Shown one piece after another: positions 44,977 to 54,388 of a DNA stretch of 56,235 nucleotides (its first letter is position 1; every line of letters begins with the position of its first letter). Source of the DNA: Moorena sp. SIO3I8. Lineage in GTDB: Bacteria; Cyanobacteriota; Cyanobacteriia; Cyanobacteriales; Coleofasciculaceae. Made by a program: the position numbers and the translations under genes. Location of the stretch: the NCBI RefSeq assembly GCF_010692325.1, contig NZ_JAAHHW010000039.1, forward strand, positions 1-56,235, in the 5' to 3' direction. The notes under the pieces were generated by a model, which ran no database searches, had not been told where the DNA came from, and saw nothing but the letters and a program-made list of their open reading frames with translations.

Positions 44977-46934
44977 TTATCTGCTGAAGAGCGGCGACGG
45001 CGGCGGCGCACTATGGGGGGACTATTAATGGTGCCATTGGTAGTAATAAGTTGATCAGATCCAGTTTCTGGAATTGCTGTGGCAGCAGTAGATTGCACCA
45101 AGTCTGATTCGTCTAACTCTAGCTGATCGTCGATGGAGGATTGACTATTAGTTGAATCGGTAGTTGAATCGGTAGTTGAATCGGTAGTTGAATTGGATAA
45201 TTCTTCTTCATTATCCTCGATTTTTTCTCCCGGCAGTAACACTGAGATAATTGCTGACCTAGGATCTTTCACCTCTCGGTCTAAATTTAGTATAGGGGAA
45301 ATGCCCATCAACGCATAAACATCTTGTTCTTCTGGGCTCATTTCAACCCTGACCAATTCTGGTGGTTCCTTTTCTTGAGCAAACTTGACTAGCTGAGGTT
45401 TTTCTACTCCTGAGGTGGATACCTCGGGTTCTGTGATGGCATCAAAGTTGGATGAGACAGAGATCACCCGATTGACTCCCCTAGTAATTGGTTCTTCCCT
45501 AATCACTGGGTCATCAATACGACGGCGGCGGCGGCGGCGATTATTTACCGCTCCCCGTTCCTGATAACTGGGGTGATTGAGCAAGTCCAACTCATTATCA
45601 TTCTCAGAAGATAAGTCTACGGGTTCGTTGAACTGTGGAATGCTTCGCTCTGCTGGTAAGGGGATTGGTGCTAAGGTCTCTAGTGCTTCTGCTTCGACTT
45701 CACCGGGAAGATGTGCCAGATGTCCTAAGCCGCCACAGGTAGCACAGCTTTTACCAAACAACTCATAAATATTTTGCCCTTGGCGCTTGCGAGTCAGTTC
45801 CACTAAGCCAAGTTCCGAAAGCTGGGCAATCTGTGGTCGGGCTTTGTCCTCTTTTAGGGCTTGATTGAAGTGTTCGAGAACCTGCAACTGATCCCGCCTG
45901 GTGTCCATATCAATAAAGTCAACAACGATCACCCCAGCTAGATTACGTAGGCGCAGCTGGCGGGCAATTTCTGTTGCTGCCTCACAGTTAGTCCACAAAA
46001 CCGTTTCCCGTGCTGTAGCTGAGCGGGTAAAGGAACCAGAGTTCACATCAATTACGGTTAGAGCTTCGGTAGGTTCAATGATAATGTAGCCACCAGATGG
46101 TAAATCTACTCTTGGCTTGAGGGCTTCTCGAATTGCAGCATTGACCCGGAAGTATGCCAAAATTGGCATGCGATCGCGGTGATGGTCAATCAAGACCCCC
46201 TCTGGTGCTTGACCTCCACTCCAGCTCAACAAGTGTTGTTTAACCCGTTTGACTGCAGTACTAGAATCCACCACAATCCGATTAACATCAGCAGTGTACA
46301 TATCCCGGAGGACACGCTGAATAAAATCATCATCCCGATTAAGTAGGGCTGGTGCTCTGGTAGAGGTTGCTTCGAGCTGGACAGCTTCCCATTGTCTTTG
46401 CAGGTTTTCCAAGTCTTCCATAATGGCTTCTTCGGCTCTGCCTTCGGCTTCGGTGCGCACCAGCACTCCCATGCCCGATGGTTTGATTAGAATTGCTAGA
46501 GCTCTGAGGCGATTACGTTCACTTTCGCTCTTAATCCGCCGAGACAAGTTTACTCCTCGGCCATAAGGCATCAGCACCAAATAGCGACCGGGTAAACTAA
46601 TATTACCTGTAAGCCTGGGCCCTTTATTACCAGTAGGTTCTTTCATCACTTGCACCAACACCTTCTGCTGGGGAGTCAGCAGTTCGGTGATCGCACCAGA
46701 CCGGCGTTTCAAGCGCAATGGTCCTAAATCTGTCACATGAATAAAACCATTGCGATCAGGATCCCCAATATTGACAAATGCTGCATCAATACCCGGTAAG
46801 ACATTTTCTACAATGCCTAGATAAATATCACCGACCTGGTGATTACCGGTGGCAACTACTAGTTCTTGAATTTGATCTTCCCAAAATACAGCAGCAAGTT
46901 GATGTTGCTCTGCAATAATAATTTGCTTTGGCAT
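44973..46934 (-). CDS. rne: Ribonuclease E/G
   Basis: 653 residues. Endonuclease central to mRNA decay and rRNA processing. An S1 domain is near 36-120; the catalytic metal-binding Asp pair is Asp296 (VIDVNSGSF) and Asp339 (VVDFIDMD), the same spacing as E. coli D303/D346. The Zn-link is CATCGG (about 396-399). The C-terminal half is a disordered tail with two arginine runs (NNRRRRRRRIDD; VRRRRRRSSADK at the end); the final arginine-serine peptide is the known PNPase-binding motif of cyanobacterial RNase E. A STTDSTTDSTTDSTN segment is encoded by a 12-bp tandem repeat (45150-45196). Confidence 0.96.
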   Translation of the reverse strand: MPKQIIIAEQHQLAAVFWEDQIQELVVATGNHQVGDIYLGIVENVLPGIDAAFVNIGDPDRNGFIHVTDLGPLRLKRRSGAITELLTPQQKVLVQVMKEPTGNKGPRLTGNISLPGRYLVLMPYGRGVNLSRRIKSESERNRLRALAILIKPSGMGVLVRTEAEGRAEEAIMEDLENLQRQWEAVQLEATSTRAPALLNRDDDFIQRVLRDMYTADVNRIVVDSSTAVKRVKQHLLSWSGGQAPEGVLIDHHRDRMPILAYFRVNAAIREALKPRVDLPSGGYIIIEPTEALTVIDVNSGSFTRSATARETVLWTNCEAATEIARQLRLRNLAGVIVVDFIDMDTRRDQLQVLEHFNQALKEDKARPQIAQLSELGLVELTRKRQGQNIYELFGKSCATCGGLGHLAHLPGEVEAEALETLAPIPLPAERSIPQFNEPVDLSSENDNELDLLNHPSYQERGAVNNRRRRRRRIDDPVIREEPITRGVNRVISVSSNFDAITEPEVSTSGVEKPQLVKFAQEKEPPELVRVEMSPEEQDVYALMGISPILNLDREVKDPRSAIISVLLPGEKIEDNEEELSNSTTDSTTDSTTDSTNSQSSIDDQLELDESDLVQSTAATAIPETGSDQLITTNGTINSPPIVRRRRRRSSADK

Positions 46935-47108
46935 GCAATTTCCTCAAAACTTCGTGGTACGCTTAGTCCTACAGTTAACGATAGGAGTCGTACTCTATTT
47001 CTAGGTCTGAAATGTTCGGTGATTTACTGCCATTAAACTGATCGGCCACAGAGACTAATAAATAGACTATGAATAACTAGAGGTGCGACCCGTGATGGCG
47101 AGCAATGC

Positions 47109-47281
47109 CTTGACCGTAGGTCACGCGGGGCGCGTTCGCCATCACGGAAAGCCCACTTAACTATTTTGTTGCTCATTGTTTGTTCGCGTAGCGTGACCTA
47201 CGGTCAATCGAAAACTGTAGTCAATGGCTGTAGTCAATGGCTGTAGTCAATGGCTGTAGTCAATGGCTGTAGTCAATGGCG
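47109..47281 (+). repeat. R5-like palindromes and 13-bp tandem repeat upstream of rne
   Basis: gaccgtaggtcacgcggg (47109 on) and gttcgcgtagcgtgacctacggtc (47182-47205) are R5-like inverted relatives. They are followed by five ctgtagtcaatgg units (47215-47280). No gene lies in 46935-47881; 47282-47881 shows only short G-rich and gcgcgcccga fragments. Confidence 0.75.
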
Positions 47282-47881
47282 GTGAAACTGTCTCGAAGCC
47301 CCGTCTGTTTAAAGGGGGGTGCTGACAGGGGGTTTGTTTGGTGAATGGGATTGTAGCGGCTCTGCTGATTGTACCACTTGGAGGTGCGACATTAGTTCTC
47401 TACTTTAAGACTCGCTTTCCAGTAGGATGTTCTGTCGCAAAGTCGAAAATTTTTGAGGTGCGCGCCCGAACGCGCCCTGCGTTGGGCTTTGCCTAAAGGC
47501 GCGACCCAAGAAGCCCGGGTTCCCGAGCCAAAGTAAAGCGCACAATCACGCGAATTTAAATAGCCAAGTAAGAGCGCACCTATGTGTAATTGTCTCGCAA
47601 TCTGCCTCGCCTTTCCTATAATCCCGTAGGGACTTCGGGGGATGTTAAGCCTGACAAATTGATCACGTGACTCTTGTGGATTCAAATAATTCTAACCGAT
47701 TTTCTGAGGATTTTGACTAACACTTGTGAATCCCTGTCTCTATCCAGTCGCACTCTGAAATATAGACAACGGATTACTTTGCCACTGATATAACTGATAC
47801 AAAAATGGAGGTTAAGCCACTCCCCCCATCAAGAAGTGTGACCAGTGGCAAATTTAATTCGCATTAGGAAAGCGCACCTAT

Positions 47882-48278
47882 GGTGACATACTCCCACACT
47901 GACAAGCACGGTTCAGTGTGGGCTTCTTACCAACTCCAGCTATTGCTTAGGATACTCGGTAAGCTTTATTAACGATACGGGATGCCCCTCCGCACCGGAA
48001 CAATACAAAAAGTTCTATTTTTAAACACGCAGGTGGCGGTTAGCTCTTAATTTGTCTTCCCTGCTATTTTTATTATAACGTTTTTCAGGCTGTTTATCAG
48101 AGTTCCTGCCCGCGATTCATCCCTGGAGACGAAACCGATAGATAGGGTCGCCTTAATCAAAAAGTTTTAACCCTTTTCGCCTAACCGACTAACCATAAAG
48201 GCGACCCTATCCTTACGGTAACTTTAAACACTCATGCTGCGCATTGAGGTGTGGGGCTTCTCGCGGAGGAAGCTAAAA
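47882..48278 (-). mobile_element. ~400-bp non-autonomous element, copy Y (inverted partner of 12278)
   Basis: Copy Y of the element at 12278-12690, on the opposite strand. Blocks 48115-48278 and 47882-47951 match in reverse orientation with the same lengths (164 and 70 bp). Terminal hairpins are at 47892-47921 (cccacactgac/ttcagtgtggg) and 48145-48212 (gatagggtcgcc/ggcgaccctatc). No transposase gene. The 48279-48561 stretch next to it has no gene. Confidence 0.65.
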
Positions 48279-48561
48279 CAGGCTATGCGCGATGGTTTTG
48301 GCTAACCACAGCTCCGATAGCTGAAAGTCAGTTGACCCCTTATCGGCACTGTTCGGGATTTACCACAAACTACCCAGTTGCTACCAATCTATCCAAAAGT
48401 TTTAATTTTTTGTTAGCTGACTATTTCCTGACCAGAGGTCTGGAAATTCTTCAGGGTTTCTGTCTATATCTCCTGAATCTCCCTGTTTCAGCAGCTTTAC
48501 TGCTTAGATTTAGGGTCTTGAGGCACATATGTTTGCGGTTAGCTCTTAATTTATCTTCCCT

Positions 48562-48612
48562 GTCTTGATGCAGTTGCTCATGGGGGAAACCCCCAAGACC
48601 TCGCTGCATCGC
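48562..48612 (+). repeat. R4 hairpin repeat
   Basis: gtcttgatgca, then catgggggaaacccccaaga, then cctcgctgcatcgct. This is the same layout as 17778-17829 and, inverted, at 50687 and 50745. The G/C runs form the stem. Confidence 0.75.
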
Positions 48613-48856
48613 TACCATTCCTAGTGTATCACATTGGTAAGATCCTTTGGGACTCTTACCCTGCGCTTCCCATAGGACACCTAGCCAATAAAGGTAAAGT
48701 GCGGGGCTTTTCGCGGTTCAGCTAAGGAGCGAAATCTCCTTTGTGGTACCGATGTGATCGTAGCCTAGAAGCTTACGCTTTGCAATTTAAAAGCTGGTTT
48801 CGGTTACCCCACCCAAATTATAAAATATGCCTAGGGACTGCGCTCAACCATTTTGT

Positions 48857-50026
48857 TCAATTAATTTTGACAGCTTGAGATTGGCGCAGAGACTGAATCG
48901 TTGTGATCGTATGCTCAGCCACCTGCTCAATTTCTGCCATGGTATTAAAGCGTCCAATTCCAAACCGGATGGAGGCATAAGCCAGATTTTCCGGATGTCC
49001 TAGGGCTAATAGTACATGGGAAGGAGCTACAGTTGCTGAGGAACAAGCGGAGCCAGAAGAAACGGCTGCCACAGGCTGTAATCCTAGCAGCAGGGCTGCG
49101 CCATCTACTCCCTCCACACTAATGTTAAGGTTTCCGGATAATCGCTGGGTAGGATGACCATTGATCTGGATACTTTCTAGTTTAGAGAGAGTGGTCCACA
49201 GACCCTCCCGGAGTTCTATCAACCGTTGAGATTCTGAGGGTTGTTCTTCTAACCCCAGTTCCACAGCCTTAGCAAACCCCACAATCTGAGGGGTATAAAG
49301 TGTGCCAGAACGCATCCCTCGTTCATGTCCACCGCCATGGAGCTGGGGTGCAAGCCTTACTCTGGGGTTACGACGCCGGACATAGAGAGCCCCAATCCCC
49401 TTTGGCCCATAAATTTTATGGGCTGTCAAGGACATTAAATCAATCTTCATCGACTGCACATCCAAGGGGATTTTGCCAATAGCCTGGGCAGCATCTGTAT
49501 GGAAGAGTACATTATGCTGGCGACAAAGATCCCCAATCTCGGCCAAAGGCTGCAACACTCCAATTTCATTATTCGCTGCCATCACTGACACTAATATGGT
49601 ATCAGGACGGAAAGCCTGCTCTAGCTGGCTTAAATCCACTAGTCCATCATCTTTTACCGGTAGAAATGTCACCTCAAACCCTAGGGTTTCTAAATAGTGA
49701 CAGGGGTCAAGAACAGCATTGTGTTCAGTTTGCACGGTAATCAGGTGACGTCCTTTACTTAAATAAGCCTCAGCCACCCCTTTAATGGCTAGATTGTTAG
49801 CCTCTGTGGCACCACTAGTAAAAATGATCTCGACTGGTGTGGCATTGATAGCATCTGCTAGAATCTGACGACCTTGTTTCACCGCTGCTTCAGCTTCCCA
49901 GCCATAGGTATGGCTGATACTCGATGGATTGCCAAAATGTTCAGTGAAGTAGGGTAACATTGCCTCCAACACCCGTTCATCCATAGGTGTTGTGGCATGG
50001 CAGTCTAGGTAAATTGGGCGATGCAT
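48857..50026 (-). CDS. Cysteine desulfurase (IscS/NifS class I)
   Basis: 389 residues, PLP-dependent, takes sulfur from cysteine for Fe-S clusters and thiolation. Motifs: YLDCHATTPMDERVLEAMLPYF, TSGATEANNLA (cofactor loop), TDAAQAIGK, SLTAHKIYGPKG with Schiff-base Lys204, and SSGSACSSA with the catalytic Cys328. The long loop with the active Cys marks class I (IscS/NifS), not SufS. No scaffold or regulator genes are adjacent; in cyanobacteria such a solitary copy is usual. Confidence 0.94.
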   Translation of the reverse strand: MHRPIYLDCHATTPMDERVLEAMLPYFTEHFGNPSSISHTYGWEAEAAVKQGRQILADAINATPVEIIFTSGATEANNLAIKGVAEAYLSKGRHLITVQTEHNAVLDPCHYLETLGFEVTFLPVKDDGLVDLSQLEQAFRPDTILVSVMAANNEIGVLQPLAEIGDLCRQHNVLFHTDAAQAIGKIPLDVQSMKIDLMSLTAHKIYGPKGIGALYVRRRNPRVRLAPQLHGGGHERGMRSGTLYTPQIVGFAKAVELGLEEQPSESQRLIELREGLWTTLSKLESIQINGHPTQRLSGNLNISVEGVDGAALLLGLQPVAAVSSGSACSSATVAPSHVLLALGHPENLAYASIRFGIGRFNTMAEIEQVAEHTITTIQSLRQSQAVKIN

Positions 50027-50585
50027 GGTTTTTCGTTAGTTACAAATTGGAGCTGCTACGGGATACATTATGATCAACCTCCTCCCCATGACCTGATCAC
50101 CCCATCATCAGGTGATAGGGAGGAGGCGAGCACAAAGAGCGGAAAGCGCACTAAGATGTTTCACCACTCAAATTAAATTCCTAGATCTCAAGTCCACAGT
50201 TTTTGAGAGGTGCAACTATTAGCCTTATAGCTCTCTAAACTTTGTCAAACATTATCCATTATTTTATAATGAAATAAGTTAGTAACTTGTTTAACAAGGG
50301 AACACTACCGCCCAACGAAGAACTAAAAGCTGATCAGCTGGTCGTAAGTTAAGCGACGTAAAATAATGGACTGAGTGAAGTGACAGTGCGGTTTGAGAGT
50401 AGGCAGCAGAGCCTCCATTAAGAAAATTAGCGCAATGCTTTTGGCATTGCTTTGTCGGCAACAACCATTAGTTAAAACTAATGCTATACCATCGTCCTAT
50501 CTACTTGTGAGTAGGTTTGTACAGGTTAAATGTTGCACTGCTTTCCTAGATCACCAAGGGCTACTGGTTAAAATCCCATTACCCA
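50027..50585. other. Gene-free stretch upstream of cysteine desulfurase
   Basis: No gene is seen. A short cctgatcaccccatcatcagg hairpin near 50090-50111 and a partial gaggtgcaac fragment near 50204 are present. The desulfurase promoter is expected just above 50026. Confidence 0.3.
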
Positions 50586-50782
50586 AGCGATGCAGAGGTG
50601 CGACCCGTGGCGAATTTAATTCGCCTAGCGATGCAGAGGTGCGACCCGTGGCGAATTTAATTCGCCAACGGAAAAAGCACCATTACGGTCTTGGGGGTTC
50701 CCCCCATGAGCGACTGCATCAAGACAAGGAAAACGCACCATTACGGTCTTGGGGGAAACCCCCACTAGCTATTGCATCAAGA
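50586..50782 (+). repeat. 40-bp tandem duplication and two R4 hairpins
   Basis: A 40-bp unit starting agcgatgcagaggtgcgacc and ending ggcgaatttaattcgcc occurs at 50586-50625 and 50627-50666. It resembles fragments at 25231 and 41675 (inverted, taaattcgccac-ggtcgcacc). R4 hairpins follow at 50687-50726 and 50745-50782. Confidence 0.8.
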
Positions 50783-50878
50783 ATGGATGGTTAATTTTCC
50801 ATTGTCCATTTTTTTGCAGCTTTCGCTGTTCATTATCCTCACAACACACTCCACCCTTTAAGAATTTAGTGCAGTTCA

Positions 50879-51481
50879 TCAAAACGGCAATTTTGACTGA
50901 ATACGCTTTAACTCAAGACATGTTGAACAGATTGATTTAATTTTCCCTGGTGTCAAGGCAGAATTAACTACACGAGTTTTGAGACCGCATTTAGGACAGA
51001 TGGGTTGATGATTAATGATCACCCACATGCCCCACTTGAACTCAATTACTTTTTCAAGCTCAAGCTGTTTCAGTCCTTGGGCAAGTCGCTCTTCTGAATA
51101 CCGGCACTTCCTGTTCAATTCATCTTGAGTCAGTTTCCCATAGTCAGAGGTACAGAGCAGATGAATGATTTTACCACAGGTTTCTTGTAAGTTACTTAAT
51201 TGTTCTTGGGGAGCTACAGGCTTCTCGGGTTTGGTGTAGCGGGGAGGGCACAGTGGGTAGCTCGAGAAATTCACTCGATTGTGTGTAGTGACTTTCTGTG
51301 TAGTGACTTTCTGTGTAGTGACTTTCTGCTTCCAACGGACTAACGTTGAAGAACCACCGTGGCCACTTGTCATGGGAATGTAGCACTTATCTGACTTAAT
51401 TTTGAGTTGCTGATTTTCCTGAGCAAGGGTATTGCTTTGCTTAGCGGTTACCCTTTTCTCCCAGTTCTGATGCTTTAACAT
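50879..51481 (-). CDS. Hypothetical protein with C-terminal zinc ribbon
   Basis: 200 residues. A basic, disordered N-terminal half with a KVTTQKVTTQKVTT repeat from a 15-bp DNA duplication (51288-51330), then a helical stretch (LTQDELNRKCRYSEERLAQGLKQLE) like a small winged helix, and a C-terminal CPKC-x20-CSTC ribbon that probably binds zinc. It suggests nucleic-acid binding. It is divergent from the XRE gene at 51946. I do not recognise the family. Confidence 0.55.
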   Translation of the reverse strand: MLKHQNWEKRVTAKQSNTLAQENQQLKIKSDKCYIPMTSGHGGSSTLVRWKQKVTTQKVTTQKVTTHNRVNFSSYPLCPPRYTKPEKPVAPQEQLSNLQETCGKIIHLLCTSDYGKLTQDELNRKCRYSEERLAQGLKQLELEKVIEFKWGMWVIINHQPICPKCGLKTRVVNSALTPGKIKSICSTCLELKRIQSKLPF

Positions 51482-51655
51482 ATGGTGTAGATGTAATGTA
51501 GATGTTCAACCCTTTTCACAACCATCATAATTTTGTTAAAAATATTGAACAACCGTGATTATACGTAAGATACTCTTTTGCCCACCGGGGAGTTACCACT
51601 GAGTTTTCACGGAGAAGATTAGCGATGCTCCATTCATGTTTGGGCAGCATGGTGG

Positions 51656-51858
51656 TATAGCGCTACGCTTAGCGTCAGAAGTCAGAAGTCAGAAGTCACA
51701 AGTAAGCTAGACTCACGTTTCGGAGTTTAGGAGCGATGCAGCGCGGTCTTGGGGAGGCAGTGCGGTCTTGGGGGTTCCCCCCATGAGCAACTGCCGTGGT
51801 TTCCCCCACTCGCGCTTTGCATCAAGACAATGTCCTAATTTGAATGCCTAGTGCTATA
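51656..51858 (-). repeat. R1 copy 3 (inverted) interrupted by nested R4 hairpins
   Basis: The ends (tatagcgctacg at 51656, gtgctata at 51858) and internal gcgtcagaagtca, agtaagcta and gagtttagga blocks match R1 inverted. The match breaks at gagtttagga (51723-51732) and resumes at tgtcctaa (51830 on); the 97-bp intervening part is R4-type (gatgcagcgcggtcttgggg... gcatcaagac). R4 thus inserted into R1. Confidence 0.65.
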
Positions 51859-51945
51859 TGGACGCGCTTCGGTTGTGGCTATGCGATCGCATGGTTGCCA
51901 GCTGGGGTCAATTTCGATTTCTAGTGCTCCCTACCAAAGCCGAGA

Positions 51946-52884
51946 ATGACCACGCCCAAGCCCACACTTACCAGATCGGGAAGTGTTACATTATGTCACC
52001 AGAACAGAGTGGTAAAAAAATTGGACACAAGTAAAGACAGTTCCTTAAAACACAGCAAAATTCACCAAAGGCTAAGTCAATTGATTAAGGTACTGGCTCA
52101 AAAATTGGGTAGTGTCCGGGAACTTGCTAGGCAAGTCAATGTCACTAACAATACCTTGACAAATTGGATGAATTGTGATAATACTCCCAGCTTAGAGAAG
52201 CTAGAGAGGCTGGCTAAAGGTATTGGTTGGACAACGGAAGAGTTGATCAGCTTCTTGGTCAGTGAGGAAAACCCTCTCGAAGCCATTGAGCGAAACAAGA
52301 AATCGAGTTCCTCTACTTTGACACCACCTATTTCCATGGAGCAGATTTTGGCAGAGCTTCAGTGGCGACCAGTACAGCAATTAGTTGAGATTAATTTAGC
52401 GATCGCTAAACGGTTGCAAAGGGAATTCAGTGGTTCGACAGATACCACCGGCCTAGAGGAGGTGTTAAATCAGTCTCCTAAATTTGAGGAACTCAAGGGA
52501 GTGAAATTTATTTCACTGAGCTTAAAGGCCAGGCGACGATTAAAGAATTGGGTGACAATCTGCCAAAGTTATGTAGGCTTGAGTCCAGAGGAATTTATCC
52601 AAGTCGCTGTCGAGAAGCACAAAATTGACCCAGGAACCTTTGGGCTATTTTATAAGAGCATCATGGAACTCTCTAGTACTCCGTTTCCCCAGAGTTACTA
52701 TGAGTGGCTTTTCCCGTTAATTTCTCCAGTGAGTGGTTGGATCGGGTCAGCACAAGAAACTCCTATTCTAGATTTTTCGAGAACTTACACAGAAACTTAC
52801 ACAGAACCTTGGAGTCATTTTATTGAGAATTTAGAAGACAGTGGTAATGGAGTGACTAGCAAGTCTAGTTCAGTTCTGTGTTAA
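51946..52884 (+). CDS. XRE-family HTH protein with unknown C-terminal domain
   Basis: 312 residues. The N-terminal 35 are disordered. The HTH is at about 45-100: LIKVLAQKLGSVRELARQVNVTNNTLTNWMNC, then SLEKLERLAKGIGWTTEELI. Residues about 125-290 form an unrecognised helical domain (FEELKGVKFISLSLKARRRL; LSPEEFIQVAVEKHKIDPGT). It ends in TYTETYTEPW, from a short DNA duplication. It is divergent from the zinc-ribbon gene. It may be a transcription regulator of that gene or of accessory DNA. Confidence 0.75.
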   Translation: MTTPKPTLTRSGSVTLCHQNRVVKKLDTSKDSSLKHSKIHQRLSQLIKVLAQKLGSVRELARQVNVTNNTLTNWMNCDNTPSLEKLERLAKGIGWTTEELISFLVSEENPLEAIERNKKSSSSTLTPPISMEQILAELQWRPVQQLVEINLAIAKRLQREFSGSTDTTGLEEVLNQSPKFEELKGVKFISLSLKARRRLKNWVTICQSYVGLSPEEFIQVAVEKHKIDPGTFGLFYKSIMELSSTPFPQSYYEWLFPLISPVSGWIGSAQETPILDFSRTYTETYTEPWSHFIENLEDSGNGVTSKSSSVLC

Positions 52885-52965
52885 CCAGGTTTTATTAACG
52901 GTTGACGATTGACGGTTGACTGTCAACGGTGAAGATAAAGAAACTTTCTACACATAAACCGTTGC

Positions 52966-53953
52966 GGGTAGTGCATCACAGAAGTGTGGGAATGGTAAGA
53001 TGGCAGAGGTAAATAAAATACTTCAATGTTATGGAATGTCCTCTGTGTGGTCATCACAAGACTCATAAACACGGGAAAACTAGCAAGGGTTGTCAACGCT
53101 ATTACTGTCGAGTTTGTCGGCAGACTTTCACAGAAACCTTTGATACTATCTATTACCGATCGACTTGTGAACCCTGAACAAATCCGTGCAGTATTACAAG
53201 CGATCGCAGCAAGGTTGCAGTTTAAGAGGAGTTAGCCGTACTACGCATCTGGCATACAACACAGTGGTGAGTAATGTCCGAAAAGCTTCTCTATTTGGAC
53301 AAATGGTTCATAACGCTCTTGTGCAAAAGGTAGAAACAGAGCAGATAACTAGCGATGAGTTTTGGTCATTTGTGCAAAAAAACAATTTCACTGTCTCCGA
53401 GATCAGATGATAGTGGGAGATTGCTGGATTGGGATAAATCAAGATCTTGGAAACGGACTAATTCTTGCTGCTAGAGTGGGCAAGCATACTGACGAGTTGA
53501 TCTCTCAATTCCTAGTTAAAACAGAAGGCAAAACAGATTGTCAACAATGGCATACAGATGGTTGGGGTGGGTATGAGCGAGTTCTACCAACTGATGTCAA
53601 ACACATCTGACGGTAAAGACCAGACCCAAAAATTAGAGCGAACGTTCCGGAATTGTCCGCCAGCAGACTCGACGGTGGCATCGCCGACAGAACTTGCTTT
53701 GCCAAAGCCTGGAAGCAAACTGAGGCAACAGTAAGGTTAGTGGTCAGCTATTTCAATTGGATTTGGATTCATAGTCGTGCATCACAATACAGCAGCACAA
53801 AGAGCCGGATTAGCTATCGCTCCTTGGAGCTGGCATGATTTAATCACCTATTCCACACTTTGCTAACACCATTACTGCTATTGAGTAGTGCATCGTGCCA
53901 TTACCGTGACAATCACGATTTAGCTATCCCACACTTCTTTAATGCACCACCCC
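52966..53953 (+). mobile_element. Decayed IS1-family insertion sequence
   Basis: The ends are 25-bp imperfect inverted repeats: gggtagtgcatcacagaagt then gtggg (52966-52990) against cccacacttc then tttaatgcaccacccc (53928-53953), with about three mismatches. It encloses a frameshifted transposase. A second internal copy of part of the end (ttccacactttgctaaca near 53851) is also present. Total about 990 bp. No target duplication is evident. Confidence 0.75.
53031..53838 (+). pseudogene. IS1-family transposase, several frameshifts
   Basis: It starts MECPLCGHHKTHKHGKTSKG and continues QRYYCRVCRQTF, the InsA-type zinc-finger. The frame stops at 53162 or so, resumes in another frame as GCSLRGVSRTTHLAYNTVVS, breaks again near 53400, and goes on as IVGDCWIGINQDLGNGLILA with HTDGWGGYERVLP, the DDE-domain part. 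At least three frame changes, so it is inactive. The last part ends LVVSYFNWIWIHSRAS. The family call is good. Confidence 0.8.
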
Positions 53954-54025
53954 TGAATCCTTACCTTGGAGGTTGCAACAAAAAGTTACGAGGTAGTATT
54001 TCTGTTAAGATAGCACTGGGGGTCG

Positions 54026-54253
54026 CCTGGTTGACTGACAAAACTTCCAGAATGCTTGTCCGATGGGGGCTAAGCGCGTTTATAGCCATCAGACCGTGAA
54101 AAGCTTATAAGCGCGGTAGTTGTGGTCGCGAGTTCACCCGCTCGATTCACCTGTTAAACAACAGATACCGAATAGGCTTTTTCCTTGGAGCCGAAAAAGT
54201 TTATAGAGAAAGGTATTTGGGGCTTTATTCCCAACTTTTGTCAGTCAACCAGG
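54026..54253. repeat. 228-bp inverted-repeat fragment
   Basis: cctggttgactgacaaaa (54026-54043) and its exact reverse complement (54236-54253) bound a 190-bp core. The ends look like insertion-sequence ends; the core has a short MGAKRVYSHQTVKSL frame but no full transposase. It may be a deleted IS or MITE. From 54254 to 54388 the DNA is AT-rich with no gene. Confidence 0.55.
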
Positions 54254-54388
54254 GTCAAAACTGATGATTGCTTCAAAACCAAACACTAAAAAAAGTAATT
54301 TAAACATTATTTTGGGGTATCATTATGGATACTGGAATAGTAGCATTAACAACTTATAAAATTCCAATATATTTGGAGAAATAATTCT

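Noticed and set aside
47392-47685. 97-residue frame on the minus strand
   Set aside because: It covers fragments of repeats and G/C-rich palindromes, and composition and content are not protein-like.
48251-48568. 105-residue frame on the plus strand
   Set aside because: It begins inside mobile element copy Y and has no recognisable domain or ribosome-binding site; the leucine-rich end is from repeat DNA.
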